Assembly: GCF_041435015.1 (NCBI RefSeq)
Contig: NZ_CP107989.1
Coordinates: forward strand, 5,704,001 to 5,768,000
Direction of reading: 5' to 3'
Length of the DNA stretch: 64,000 bases
Origin: Streptomyces canus
GTDB lineage: Bacteria; Actinomycetota; Actinomycetes; Streptomycetales; Streptomycetaceae
How positions within the stretch are numbered: the first letter of the stretch is position 1; each line of letters begins with the position of its first letter. This document shows, piece by piece, positions 40,557-48,891 of the stretch. The notes below the pieces were generated by a model that saw nothing but the letters and a program-made list of their open reading frames with translations, had not been told where the DNA came from and searched no databases. A program made the translations under genes and the position numbers.

Positions 40557-42905
40557 GTGGTGGATCAGCTGACGCAGCACGATCCGCGCAGGATCGGGCC
40601 GTTCGAGGTGCTGGGACGGCTGGGTGCCGGCGGCATGGGGCTGGTCTATCTCGCGCGCTCGGCGTCGGGCCGGCGGGTGGCGATCAAGACGGTTCGTACG
40701 GAGCTCGCCGAGGACCAGCTCTTCCGGGTCCGCTTCACCCGTGAGGTGGAGGCGGCCCGGGCGGTCTCCGGTTTCTACACGGCCGCCGTGGTCGACGCCG
40801 ACCCGCGCGCGGCCGTGCCGTGGCTGGCCACGGCGTACGTCCCCGCGCCCTCCCTCGAAGAGATAGTGAACGACTGCGGGCCGCTCCCGGCCCAGGCGGT
40901 GCGCTGGCTCGCGGCGGGCGTCGCGGAGGCGCTGCAGTCCATCCACGGCGCCGGGCTGGTCCACCGTGACCTCAAGCCCTCCAACGTCCTGGTGGTCGAG
41001 GACGGCCCCCGGGTGATCGACTTCGGTATTGCGTCCGGCGTCTCGAACACCCGTTTGACGATGACGAACGTCGCCGTCGGCACCCCCGCCTACATGTCGC
41101 CCGAGCAGGCGAAGGACTCCCGCAGCGTCACCGGCGCCAGCGACGTCTTCTCGCTCGGCTCCATGCTGGTCTTCGCCGCCACCGGCCACCCGCCCTTCCA
41201 CGGCGCCAACCCGGTCGAGACGGTCTTCATGCTGCTGCGCGAGGGCCCCGACCTCGAGGGCCTCCCGGACGAGCTGCGGCCACTCATCGAGTCCTGTATG
41301 CAGATGGAGGCCACGGGGCGTCCCAACCCGGCCGACCTCCAGGCCCAGCTGGCACCCCACCTCTTCGGCTCCGGCTCGGACGACAGCGGTACGGCCTCGG
41401 CCTGGCTGCCCGAGAAGGCCGTGGCCATGATCGAGACGCGGCGCGGCGGGCGCCCGGCGCCCACCCAGGCCGGTGGTGCCCGCAGCGGAGGCGGCCGCCC
41501 CGCCGTACCGCCGCCGCCCGCCTACGACCCGCCGCAACCCGCCCCCGTCCCCGTCGGCGCCCCCGACACCGGCCCCGTACGCCTCGCCGGTGCCCAGGTG
41601 CCCATCGGGCCCGGACCGCGCGTCGCCGACGCCCGTGCCGCCGCCGTGAAGGCGCCCCCGCCGGAGGCCGGCCTGGTCGCCACCTGGTCCCGGCCGCGCC
41701 CCGGTGTCAACGGCACGGAGCCCGCCGTGGGCCCCGCCGTACCGGCACTCCCGCCCGCGCCGCCGGAGAACCCGGGCGGCTGGCGGCCCTGGCGGTTCCG
41801 TATGTCGAACGACGTGTGGGGCACCCCGGCCGTCGCCGGGGACCTTGTCTACGTCACCTCCTTCGAGGTGCACGCCCTCGACGTCGGCACCGGCCGCCGT
41901 CGCTTCAAGACGCGGGACGTGGCCTGGTCGATGGCGGTCGCGGACGGCCGTATCCATGCCTCCGACGGCCCCACGCTCTTCGCCCTCGACGCCCGCGAGG
42001 GCGCCGACCAGTGGCGGCTGAACACGGACGCGTGGGTGTACTCCCTCAAGGCCGAACGCGGGACGGTGATCACCGGGACCCGCGGCGGCGGTGTGCAGGC
42101 CTGGGAGTCCGCCACCGGACGCAAGCTCTGGGAGCTGGCCGGCTGCCAGACCGACTTCGAGTCCCCCGAGGCCGGCCCCGCGCTCCACGAGGGCACGGTC
42201 TACGTCTGGCAGGAGGGCCGCCTGCGGGCCCTGGACGCCCGCACCGGTGAGGAGCGCTGGGCGTTCCCCATCGGCGACGCGGCCTCCTGCGGCGGGGTGC
42301 CGATCCGGGTGGCCCAGGCCCACGACGGGTTCGTGTACATCTCGGCCGGGACGCGCGTCATGGCCCTCGACGTGGCGAGCGGACGGGTGCGCTGGCACTT
42401 CGAGGCCCCGGCCGTCTTCCTGTGCCCGCCGACCTTCGTACCGGGGGCCGCGGTCACGGGCGGCGGGGTGTACCTCGCCGACTACCTCGGCACGGTGTAC
42501 GCCCTCGACGCGGCCGACGGCCGCGACCGCTGGCGCATCGCCACCGAGGCCCGGGCCTCGGTCGAGCCGGTGCTGGTGGCCGGGGGACACGTCCATGTGG
42601 GCAGCGGCAAGGGGCTGTACACGCTGGACGCCGTCACCGGTACGCCGAAGTGGCGGTTCCAGGCGGGCGGGGACATCGTGGGGGCGCCCGCGGTGGCCGA
42701 GGGGCGGATCCACTTCGGGTCCACCGACCATCTGCTCTACACCCTGAAGGCCGATGACGGCCGCCTGCGCTGGAAGCTCGCGACCGGCGGGGAGATCACC
42801 GGGTCGCCGGTGGTCAAGGACGGGGTCGTGTACGCATGCAGCAAGGACCGGTGCGTGTACGCGCTGGACGCGGAGAAGGGGACGGGAACGGCCAGGGCCA
42901 CCTGA
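40557..42905 (+). CDS. afsK: Ser/Thr protein kinase AfsK with C-terminal PQQ-type propeller
   Basis: This 782-residue cytoplasmic protein starts at GTG 40557 after GGAGG (40541-40545). The kinase domain (about 12-275) shows LGAGGMGLVY, VAIK with Lys44, HRDLKPSN with Asp138, DFG at 155-157, and an activation loop with Thr168, the autophosphorylation site reported for S. coelicolor AfsK; this numbering supports the chosen start. A Pro/Ala-rich linker (about 300-420) has no membrane helix. The C-terminal part is a beta-propeller of PQQ/quinoprotein-like repeats (LVYVTSFEVHALDVGTG, and so on). AfsK phosphorylates AfsR to raise antibiotic production. The ends match the known protein closely. Confidence 0.96.
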   Translation: MVDQLTQHDPRRIGPFEVLGRLGAGGMGLVYLARSASGRRVAIKTVRTELAEDQLFRVRFTREVEAARAVSGFYTAAVVDADPRAAVPWLATAYVPAPSLEEIVNDCGPLPAQAVRWLAAGVAEALQSIHGAGLVHRDLKPSNVLVVEDGPRVIDFGIASGVSNTRLTMTNVAVGTPAYMSPEQAKDSRSVTGASDVFSLGSMLVFAATGHPPFHGANPVETVFMLLREGPDLEGLPDELRPLIESCMQMEATGRPNPADLQAQLAPHLFGSGSDDSGTASAWLPEKAVAMIETRRGGRPAPTQAGGARSGGGRPAVPPPPAYDPPQPAPVPVGAPDTGPVRLAGAQVPIGPGPRVADARAAAVKAPPPEAGLVATWSRPRPGVNGTEPAVGPAVPALPPAPPENPGGWRPWRFRMSNDVWGTPAVAGDLVYVTSFEVHALDVGTGRRRFKTRDVAWSMAVADGRIHASDGPTLFALDAREGADQWRLNTDAWVYSLKAERGTVITGTRGGGVQAWESATGRKLWELAGCQTDFESPEAGPALHEGTVYVWQEGRLRALDARTGEERWAFPIGDAASCGGVPIRVAQAHDGFVYISAGTRVMALDVASGRVRWHFEAPAVFLCPPTFVPGAAVTGGGVYLADYLGTVYALDAADGRDRWRIATEARASVEPVLVAGGHVHVGSGKGLYTLDAVTGTPKWRFQAGGDIVGAPAVAEGRIHFGSTDHLLYTLKADDGRLRWKLATGGEITGSPVVKDGVVYACSKDRCVYALDAEKGTGTARAT

Positions 42906-42939
42906 GCGTGATGTCGGAGGCCCCCGTTAGAGTGATCGC

Positions 42940-43425
42940 ATGCATTCACGGGGGCGTGTTCTCAAATTCACGGCAGTCATGGCGATGGTGGTGCTCGCGC
43001 TGACGGGCTTCTCCAGCGGGCACAAGAGCAGCGGGCGGCACAAGAGCAGCCACAGGGACAGTGACAGCGGCGGTGGCTGCAGCAGCTCCCGCCAGCAGCA
43101 CGACAGCTATACACCCCGCACCACCAGCACCCGCAGCAGCTCCAGCAGCTCGGCCCTCAGGGACGGCACCGCGCTGGTGGTGAGCTGCGCGACGACGGCG
43201 ATCCCGTACGCGACGGTCGAGGTCACCAACCCGAACAGCCGCCAGGCCACCTTCGAGGTCGAGTTCGCCTTCGCGGACGCGGCAGGCAAGGCGCTGAGCT
43301 CGCAGACCAAGCGGATCTCGGTGCCCGCGAGGGGCACGTCGAACGTCCAGGTGAAGGCGAGCCCGTCCCTCCTGGCCGAGCTCGACCACTGCCAGGTCGA
43401 GCCGGAAGCCGACCTGGTGAACTGA
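42940..43425 (+). CDS. Small exported Ser-rich protein downstream of afsK
   Basis: This 161-residue protein starts at ATG 42940. A basic start and hydrophobic helix (LKFTAVMAMVVLALTGFSSG) form a signal peptide. A highly charged and Ser-rich stretch follows, then a C-terminal beta domain (TALVVSCATTAIPYATVEVTNPNS, ending ELDHCQVEPEADLVN) with cysteines that may pair. It occupies the place of the secreted-protein gene that follows afsK in S. coelicolor (SCO4424, from memory). Its function is unknown. Confidence 0.8.
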   Translation: MHSRGRVLKFTAVMAMVVLALTGFSSGHKSSGRHKSSHRDSDSGGGCSSSRQQHDSYTPRTTSTRSSSSSSALRDGTALVVSCATTAIPYATVEVTNPNSRQATFEVEFAFADAAGKALSSQTKRISVPARGTSNVQVKASPSLLAELDHCQVEPEADLVN

Positions 43426-43428
43426 CCG

Positions 43429-44397
43429 TCAGCCCCGCAGCTCCGTCAGGAAGTCGACCAGGGCCGCGTTCACCTCGTCCGGGCGCTCCTGCTGGGTCCA
43501 GTGGCCGCAGCCCGGGAGCAGGATCGGGTCCCGGACCAGATTGGGCATCAGCTCCGGCAGGCGCTCGATCAGTTCCGCGGTGCCCGGGAACGCCGGGACC
43601 AGATCCCGGTCGCCGTACATGTAGAGCGCGGGCGGGGTGACCCCGGCGCCGTGCCAGGGGGCCGTCAGCTCCCAGTTGCGGTCCAGGTTGCGGTACCAGT
43701 TGAGGGCGCCGGTGAACCCCTTGGCATAGCTCGCGGTGAGCTCGTCCAGGTCCTCCTCGGTGAGCCAGGCGGGCAGCTCGTCGGGCTCGGGCATGTCCGC
43801 GAGCCAGCCCCGCTCCAGGTCGGTCACCAGTGCCTGTTCGTAGTACCCGCCGCCCGCGCCGTCGCCCGAGGCGCCGACCAGCAGCCTGCGCAGCGCGGAG
43901 CGGGGGTCCTTGCCGAACTCGGCGTCGGCCACGCCGGGCTGTGCGAAGTAGTTCCAGTAGAAGTGCCCGCCGAACCGTTCCCGCATGGTCTGGAGGGGTG
44001 GCCGCTCACCCCGGAACGGCGGCGGCACGCTCAGCCCCGCCACCCCGCGCACCACGTCGGGCCGCAACAGCGCGGTGTGCCACGCGACCGGCGCCCCCCA
44101 GTCGTGCCCGACGACGAACGCCCGCTCCTCGCCCAGCGCGTGCATCAGTCCGACGACATCGCCGACCAGGTGGAGGATGCTGTACGCCGACACGTCCTGC
44201 GGATGGTCGCTCGCGCCGTATCCGCGCTGGTCCGGCGCGACCACCCGGAACCCGGCGGCGGCCAACGGCCCGAACTGGTGGCGCCAGGAGTGCCAGGACT
44301 CCGGGAAGCCGTGCAGCAGCACGACGAGCGGCCCCGCGCCCTCCTCCGCGATGTGCAGCCGTATGCCGTTCACGTCGACCATGCGATGTTCCACCAT
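43429..44397 (-). CDS. Epoxide-hydrolase-type alpha/beta hydrolase
   Basis: This 322-residue protein starts at ATG 44397. The oxyanion motif HGFPESW is at 29-35, the nucleophile elbow GHDWGAP carries Asp99, Tyr residues in the cap (for example FTGALNWYRN) can activate the epoxide, and the late catalytic His is in LPGCGHWTQQERP. All features match soluble epoxide hydrolases, which open epoxides to diols in the cytoplasm. It may process an epoxide intermediate of the neighbouring catabolic genes. It is transcribed in the same direction as the hydratase operon, but no operator of its own was seen. Confidence 0.9.
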   Translation of the reverse strand: MVEHRMVDVNGIRLHIAEEGAGPLVVLLHGFPESWHSWRHQFGPLAAAGFRVVAPDQRGYGASDHPQDVSAYSILHLVGDVVGLMHALGEERAFVVGHDWGAPVAWHTALLRPDVVRGVAGLSVPPPFRGERPPLQTMRERFGGHFYWNYFAQPGVADAEFGKDPRSALRRLLVGASGDGAGGGYYEQALVTDLERGWLADMPEPDELPAWLTEEDLDELTASYAKGFTGALNWYRNLDRNWELTAPWHGAGVTPPALYMYGDRDLVPAFPGTAELIERLPELMPNLVRDPILLPGCGHWTQQERPDEVNAALVDFLTELRG

Positions 44398-44433
44398 GGG
44401 GCGAGCATACGCCTGTATAGGACACCGACATTG

Positions 44434-45207
44434 CTAACGCAACCTGAATCCGGACTGCCGGGAACGGAACAGTTCGGCCTGCCGGTCCAGGGGGAGGTTC
44501 CCGAGCGAGATGAGGTGGGGTGCCTGCGCGAAGCCCTGTTGCACGGCGGCCTCCTTGGCGGCCCAGAGTGCGCGGACCGTGCCCTGCACCCCTTCCGGCG
44601 GATAGCCGGCGATGACCTCGGCGGCGGCGGCCGCGGCGGCCGACGCCCCGCCCGGTGACGTGAGTTCGGTGACGAGCCCGATGGCGTGGGCGCGCTCGGC
44701 GGAGAGCCGTTCCGCCGATCCCATCAGCGCCAACCGCGCGGCCTCCCCGTGCGGCATGACCTGCGCCATGAGCACCGACTCGTAGGCGCTGACCATTCCG
44801 TAGGTGGTGTGCGGGTCGAAGAACGTGGCGGCCGGGTCGGCGAGGAGGAAGTCGCTCTCCCCCAGCAGGTAGAAGGCGCCACCGCAGGCCATCCCGTTCA
44901 CGGCGGCGATGACCGGTTTCCAGAGGTCGTTGGACTTCGGGCCGATGTGGAGGAGCGGATCATCCGCCATGTAGGGGGAGTTGGGCTGCGGAACCTCGGC
45001 GTCCCGGTCGAGTCCGGTGCAGAAGGCCCGCTCGCCGGCACCGGTCAGGACCACGGCCCGTATGGTGTCGTCGAAGCGCAACTCGCGCCAGGCGGCGATG
45101 AGTTCGTCCCGCAGGCCCAGGTCGATGGCGTTCAGCCGGTGCGGCCGGTCGAGGGTGACGACGGCGACTCCGGTGTCCTTGTCGGCGGTGACCCGCAGGC
45201 CGGTCAC
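44434..45207 (-). CDS. Enoyl-CoA hydratase/isomerase family protein
   Basis: This 257-residue protein starts at GTG 45207 in a GTGA overlap with the DUF35 stop. The crotonase motifs are GERAFCTGLDRDAE and NGMACGGAFYLLGESDFLLAD. The catalytic Glu/Asp positions lie around TTYGMVSAYESVL, which is unlike classical hydratases, so hydrolase or isomerase activity cannot be excluded. It is the third gene of an operon starting with a thiolase-fold gene under operator H1. Confidence 0.9.
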   Translation of the reverse strand: MTGLRVTADKDTGVAVVTLDRPHRLNAIDLGLRDELIAAWRELRFDDTIRAVVLTGAGERAFCTGLDRDAEVPQPNSPYMADDPLLHIGPKSNDLWKPVIAAVNGMACGGAFYLLGESDFLLADPAATFFDPHTTYGMVSAYESVLMAQVMPHGEAARLALMGSAERLSAERAHAIGLVTELTSPGGASAAAAAAAEVIAGYPPEGVQGTVRALWAAKEAAVQQGFAQAPHLISLGNLPLDRQAELFRSRQSGFRLR

Positions 45208-45611
45208 GACAGCACCCACTGGGGAAGCCCGTCGGCGAACACCACGTGCACCCGGGCGCCGATCCGGATCCGGCCCGGATCGAGGGAGTTCAGCGGCGCC
45301 CCGGCCACGGTGACCAGGTTCCCGACCAGCCGTATCCGGGGGGCCTCCTCCAGTTCGACGACGACCACGTTGTACGGCGCCTGCGCCGCGTAGTCGGGCA
45401 GGAGGGGCGGGTGGGGGACGACGTAGGACCAGACGCGGCCGCGCCCGGAGACCGGCCGCCACTCCTCGGCGAACGACTGGCAGTGCGGGCAGCAGGGCCG
45501 GGGCGGAAAGCGGAGTTCCCCGCAGTCGGCGCAGGCCTGGACGCGCAGTTCGCCCCGGGCGGCGTACTCCCAGAAGGGGGCGCCCGTGGTGTCCTTCACC
45601 GGTTCGAGCAT
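45204..45611 (-). CDS. DUF35 Zn-ribbon/OB-fold protein
   Basis: This 135-residue protein starts at ATG 45611, one base after the thiolase-fold gene. Zinc ribbon cysteines are Cys27, Cys30, Cys41 and Cys44, followed by an OB-fold (GRGRVWSYVVPHPP). It is encoded directly between the thiolase-fold protein and a hydratase, the arrangement used by ChsH2-Ltp2 aldolase systems. A complex with the upstream gene product is therefore likely. Confidence 0.9.
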   Translation of the reverse strand: MLEPVKDTTGAPFWEYAARGELRVQACADCGELRFPPRPCCPHCQSFAEEWRPVSGRGRVWSYVVPHPPLLPDYAAQAPYNVVVVELEEAPRIRLVGNLVTVAGAPLNSLDPGRIRIGARVHVVFADGLPQWVLS

Positions 45612-45612
45612 G

Positions 45613-46764
45613 TCAGCTCCTGTTGGTCAGCAGCAGGGCGGAGGTGGGGACGCCCTCGCCGGCGGTGACGAGGCAGGTGGTGGCGTCCGGTACCTGGGCG
45701 GTGCTGGTCCCGCGCAGCTGCCGGACGCCTTCGTCGATGAGGTTGAAGCCGTGCACGTAGGCCTCGGACAGTCCTCCGCCCGAGGTGTTGATCGGCAGCC
45801 GTCCGCCGATCTCCAGGGCCCCGCCCTCCGTGAAGGAACCGCCCTCTCCGCGGCCGCAGAATCCGTAGCCCTCCAGGGAGAGCGGGACGAGGGAGGTGAA
45901 CGCGTCGTAGATCTGGGCCACGTCGACGTCCTGCGGGGTGAAGTCGGCGTGCTTCCACAGGTGTCGGGCTGCGGTCCAGGCGGGGCCGGTGAGCGGGTCG
46001 TCGTTCCAGTAGTTGACCATGCCGTGGTGCTGGGCGGGCAGGCCCTGGGCGGCGGAGTGGACGTAGACGGGAGTGTTCGGGCAGTCGCGGGCGCGCTCCC
46101 GGCTGACCAGCACACAGGCCAGCGCCCCGTCCGTCTCCAGGCAGTTGTCGAAGAGGCAGAGAGGTTCGCTGATCCAGCGGGAGGACATGTACATCTCGCG
46201 GGTCAGGGGGCGGTCGTACATGATCGCGGCGGGGTTCTGGTTGGCGCGGTTGCGGCAGGCGAGGGCGACGTTGAAGAGGTGGTCTCGGGTGGCCCCGTAC
46301 TCGTGCAGGTAGCGGCGGGTGAGCATGGCGATCTCGTCGGCGGGGCGGAGCAGACCGAAGGGTCTCGTCCACTGGGCCGGGGTGGGGAGCTGGACGGTGG
46401 TGTTGGTCCAGGGGCGGGGCCCCGAGCCGCGCTTCCGCGACCGCCAGGCGACACCGACGCTCGCCTGCCCGCTCGCTATCGCCGCCGCGAGATGCGCGAC
46501 CGTGGCGCACGAACCGCCGCCGCCGTAGCCGGCCTTGCTGAAGAAGGTGAGGTCGCCGAGGCCGACGGCCTTGGCCAGCTCGACCTCGTCCGTCTCCTCC
46601 ATGGTGTACGAGGCCAGGGCGTCGACCTCGCCGGGAGCGATCCCGGCGTCGTCGAGGGCGGCGAGAACGGCCCGGCAGGCCAGGGTTCTCTCGTCCTCGG
46701 CGAGGTGTCTGGCGAAGGGAGTCCGTCCGATACCGACGATCGCCGTGGCGTCCTTGAGGGTCAC
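45613..46764 (-). CDS. Thiolase-fold lipid-transfer/aldolase-like protein
   Basis: This 383-residue protein starts at GTG 46764 with GGAGG ten bases upstream; the GTG at 46785 lacks a ribosome binding site. The fold markers are ATAIVGIGRTPFARH, the first-site region KAGYGGGGSCATVAHLAAAI (77-96) without the normal CxS at the expected position, DVAQIYDAFTSLVPLSLEGYGFC, and NTSGGGLSEAYVHG where thiolases have a GHPxG histidine loop. Loss of both thiolase elements argues for a non-thiolytic role such as retro-aldol cleavage together with the adjacent DUF35 protein. Confidence 0.87.
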   Translation of the reverse strand: MTLKDATAIVGIGRTPFARHLAEDERTLACRAVLAALDDAGIAPGEVDALASYTMEETDEVELAKAVGLGDLTFFSKAGYGGGGSCATVAHLAAAIASGQASVGVAWRSRKRGSGPRPWTNTTVQLPTPAQWTRPFGLLRPADEIAMLTRRYLHEYGATRDHLFNVALACRNRANQNPAAIMYDRPLTREMYMSSRWISEPLCLFDNCLETDGALACVLVSRERARDCPNTPVYVHSAAQGLPAQHHGMVNYWNDDPLTGPAWTAARHLWKHADFTPQDVDVAQIYDAFTSLVPLSLEGYGFCGRGEGGSFTEGGALEIGGRLPINTSGGGLSEAYVHGFNLIDEGVRQLRGTSTAQVPDATTCLVTAGEGVPTSALLLTNRS

Positions 46765-46796
46765 GCTCCACGCACCTCCGCACACTGTGAGGCCTG

Positions 46797-46811
46797 CTGA
46801 CAGCCCGTCAG
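46797..46811. promoter_or_regulatory. Operator H1, exact
   Basis: The sequence CTGACAGCCCGTCAG lies 32 bp upstream of the thiolase-fold gene start at 46764. Confidence 0.82.
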
Positions 46812-46823
46812 GCTACAGCTAAT

Positions 46824-46838
46824 CTGACGGGTAGTCAG
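46824..46838. promoter_or_regulatory. Operator H2, exact
   Basis: The sequence CTGACGGGTAGTCAG is identical to operator A. It lies 31 bp upstream of the ligase start at 46870, and its centre is 27 bp from that of H1, giving one operator for each divergent gene. Confidence 0.87.
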
Positions 46839-46869
46839 CTAACGCGTTTCCGCTTTCGGGGAGGCCGAT

Positions 46870-48420
46870 GTGGAGTGGCGGAGCATCCCGGAGCTGGTCG
46901 CCCGGGCCGCGGAGCGGTACGGCGCCGCGGAGGCGGTCGTGGAGGGCCGGAACCGGGTCACGTACGGCGAGTTGGGCGCCCGCGTGGAGCGGGCGGCGGC
47001 CGCCTGCATCGCGAACGGCGTGCGGCCGGGCGACCGGGTGGCCGTCTGGGCCCCCAACTCCCTGGACTGGATGGTCTCGGCGCTGGGCGCGGTGTCGGCG
47101 GGCGCGGTCCTGGTGCCCCTCAACACCCGCTTCAAGGGCGCCGAGGCGGCGGATGTGCTGCGCCGCAGCGGGACCCGGCTGCTGTTCGTGACCGGCACCT
47201 TCCTGGGGACGTCGTACGTGGCGTCCCTGCGCCGCGCCGTCGCGGAGGGGCCGGCGCTGCCGGAGCTGGAGCAGGTGGTGGTGCTGTCGGACGACGCCCC
47301 GGCGGACTTCCGTACCTGGAAGGACTTCCTGGCGAGCGGGGACGGGGTCGGTCGGGCCGAGGTACGGGCGAGGGCCGCGGCGGTCGAGGGGTCCTGGCCG
47401 TCGGACATCGTCTTCACCTCCGGGACCACCGGCCGCCCCAAGGGCGCGGTGATCACCCACGAGCAGACCTTGCGGGCCTACGACGTCTGGTGCGAACTGG
47501 CCGGGCTGCGGCAGGGCGACCGCTACCTGATCGTGAACCCCTTCTTCCACACCTTCGGTTACAAGGCCGGGGTGATCGCCTGTCTGATGCGCGGGGCGAC
47601 GATGATCCCGCAGCCGGTGTTCAGCGTGGACACCGTGCTGGCGAACATCGCGGCGGAACGGATCTCGGTGCTGCCGGGCCCGCCGACCCTCCACCAGTCG
47701 CTCCTCGACCATCCGGCGCGCGATTCCCACGACCTGTCCGCGCTGCGCCTGGTGGTGACGGGCGCGGCGGTGGTGCCGCTCAGGCTGGTCGAGCAACTGC
47801 ACGGCGAGCTGGGCGTGGAGACGGTCCTGACCGCGTACGGCCTCTCGGAGGCGAGCGGCATCGTGACGATGTGCCGGCGCGGCGACCCGCTGCCGGTGAT
47901 CGCGTCGACCTCCGGACGGGCCATCCCCGGGACGGAGGTACGGGTCGAGGCGCCGGCCGGCGAGCCCGGCGAGGTCCTCGTCCGCGGCTTCAACGTGATG
48001 CGCGGCTACTACGAGGACGAGGCGGCCACCGCGGAGGCCGTGACGGAGGACGGCTGGCTGCGCACCGGTGACATCGGCGTCCTGGACGAGGCGGGCAACC
48101 TGCGGATCACCGACCGGCTGAAGGACATGTTCATCGTGGGCGGCTTCAACGCCTACCCGGCGGAGATAGAGCAACTCCTCGGGCTGCACCCGGCGGTGGC
48201 CGACGTGGCGGTCGTCGGTGTGCCGGACGCACGGCTCGGCGAGGTCGGCAGGGCGTACGTGGTCCGCCGCCCGGGCGCGGTCCTCACCGCCCACGACCTC
48301 ATCGCCTGGGCCCGCCGGGAGATGGCGAACTACAAGGTGCCGAGGTCGGTGGAGTTCGTGGCGGAGCTGCCGCGGAACGCGAGCGGGAAGGTGGTGAAGG
48401 GGGAGCTGCGCCGGTCCTGA
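46870..48420 (+). CDS. AMP-forming acyl-CoA ligase (FadD-like)
   Basis: This 516-residue ANL-superfamily enzyme starts at GTG 46870 after GGGGAGG. The ATP loop FTSGTTGRPKG is at 182-192, the motif YGLSEASG is near residue 317, the hinge is WLRTGDIG ... ITDRLKDMFIVGGFN, and the catalytic lysine lies in PRNASGKVVKGEL at the C-terminus. It resembles FadD3- and FadD17-like ligases used for cyclic or side-chain acids (weak inference). It is the second CoA ligase under the shared operator. Confidence 0.93.
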   Translation: MEWRSIPELVARAAERYGAAEAVVEGRNRVTYGELGARVERAAAACIANGVRPGDRVAVWAPNSLDWMVSALGAVSAGAVLVPLNTRFKGAEAADVLRRSGTRLLFVTGTFLGTSYVASLRRAVAEGPALPELEQVVVLSDDAPADFRTWKDFLASGDGVGRAEVRARAAAVEGSWPSDIVFTSGTTGRPKGAVITHEQTLRAYDVWCELAGLRQGDRYLIVNPFFHTFGYKAGVIACLMRGATMIPQPVFSVDTVLANIAAERISVLPGPPTLHQSLLDHPARDSHDLSALRLVVTGAAVVPLRLVEQLHGELGVETVLTAYGLSEASGIVTMCRRGDPLPVIASTSGRAIPGTEVRVEAPAGEPGEVLVRGFNVMRGYYEDEAATAEAVTEDGWLRTGDIGVLDEAGNLRITDRLKDMFIVGGFNAYPAEIEQLLGLHPAVADVAVVGVPDARLGEVGRAYVVRRPGAVLTAHDLIAWARREMANYKVPRSVEFVAELPRNASGKVVKGELRRS

Positions 48421-48441
48421 GCGACCGGCCCCGGACATGCC

Positions 48442-48480
48442 TCGGCCGCGACGGCTCCCCCTCCGCGCCGCCGCGGCCGA
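48442..48480. terminator. Hairpin terminator between convergent ligase and afsS
   Basis: Perfect 9-bp arms TCGGCCGCG and CGCGGCCGA flank a 21-base loop in the 83-bp gap. Confidence 0.65.
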
Positions 48481-48503
48481 TCCCCGTGCGAGGAAAGTCC
48501 TTG

Positions 48504-48692
48504 TCAGGCCTTCTCGTCCGTGGCGTGGTTGTCGAGCGGCTTGACCGTGCCGTCCGTCGTGCCGGCGGCCAGGGTGACGACCTTCTCGGCGCCGGTGGCG
48601 TGGTTGTCGAGGGTGGTGACCTCGTCCTCGGTCCCCGTGGCGTGGTTGTCGAGCGGCTTGACCGTGCCGTCCTGCTTCTCGGTTGCACTCAT
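48504..48692 (-). CDS. afsS: AfsS, small pleiotropic regulator of secondary metabolism
   Basis: This 62-residue protein starts at ATG 48692, with GGGAG upstream. The characteristic repeat DNHAT occurs three times (KPLDNHATGTED, TTLDNHATGAEK, KPLDNHATDEKA). In S. coelicolor AfsS has 63 residues, similar repeats, lies immediately downstream of afsR and is the main transcriptional target of phosphorylated AfsR. Its own mode of action is unresolved in the literature that I know. A GTG 12 bases upstream in frame is a weaker start because it leaves no room for a ribosome binding site. Confidence 0.93.
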   Translation of the reverse strand: MSATEKQDGTVKPLDNHATGTEDEVTTLDNHATGAEKVVTLAAGTTDGTVKPLDNHATDEKA

Positions 48693-48852
48693 GGGTGGTG
48701 ACACTCCCGGTTGTGTGATGGGCGAGGCCCGCCCGGCGACTCCCCCGAGGGTCGCCGGGCGGGCATGTCAGGGTCGGTAACCCCAGCGATGGAGACCACC
48801 GCTGACCCGTCTGCCCCCCGACGCGACGGATCGACACGATGAGCTTGCCGTG

Positions 48853-48874
48853 CGGCGATAAACGAACGATGAAC
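48853..48874 (-). promoter_or_regulatory. AfsR/PhoP-type tandem 11-bp box upstream of afsS
   Basis: Read on the minus strand it is GTTCATCGTTC followed at once by GTTTATCGCCG: two direct 11-bp repeats, the format of AfsR and PhoP (PHO box) targets at the S. coelicolor afsS promoter. It is about 160 bp upstream of the afsS ATG and just beyond the afsR stop. Confidence 0.8.
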
Positions 48875-48891
48875 GTCCTTCCGCCGGACGC

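Noticed and set aside
43423..43433. CTGACCGTCAG near the end of the exported-protein gene
   Set aside because: Spacer is one base instead of five and it lies between two gene ends, so it is not counted as an operator.
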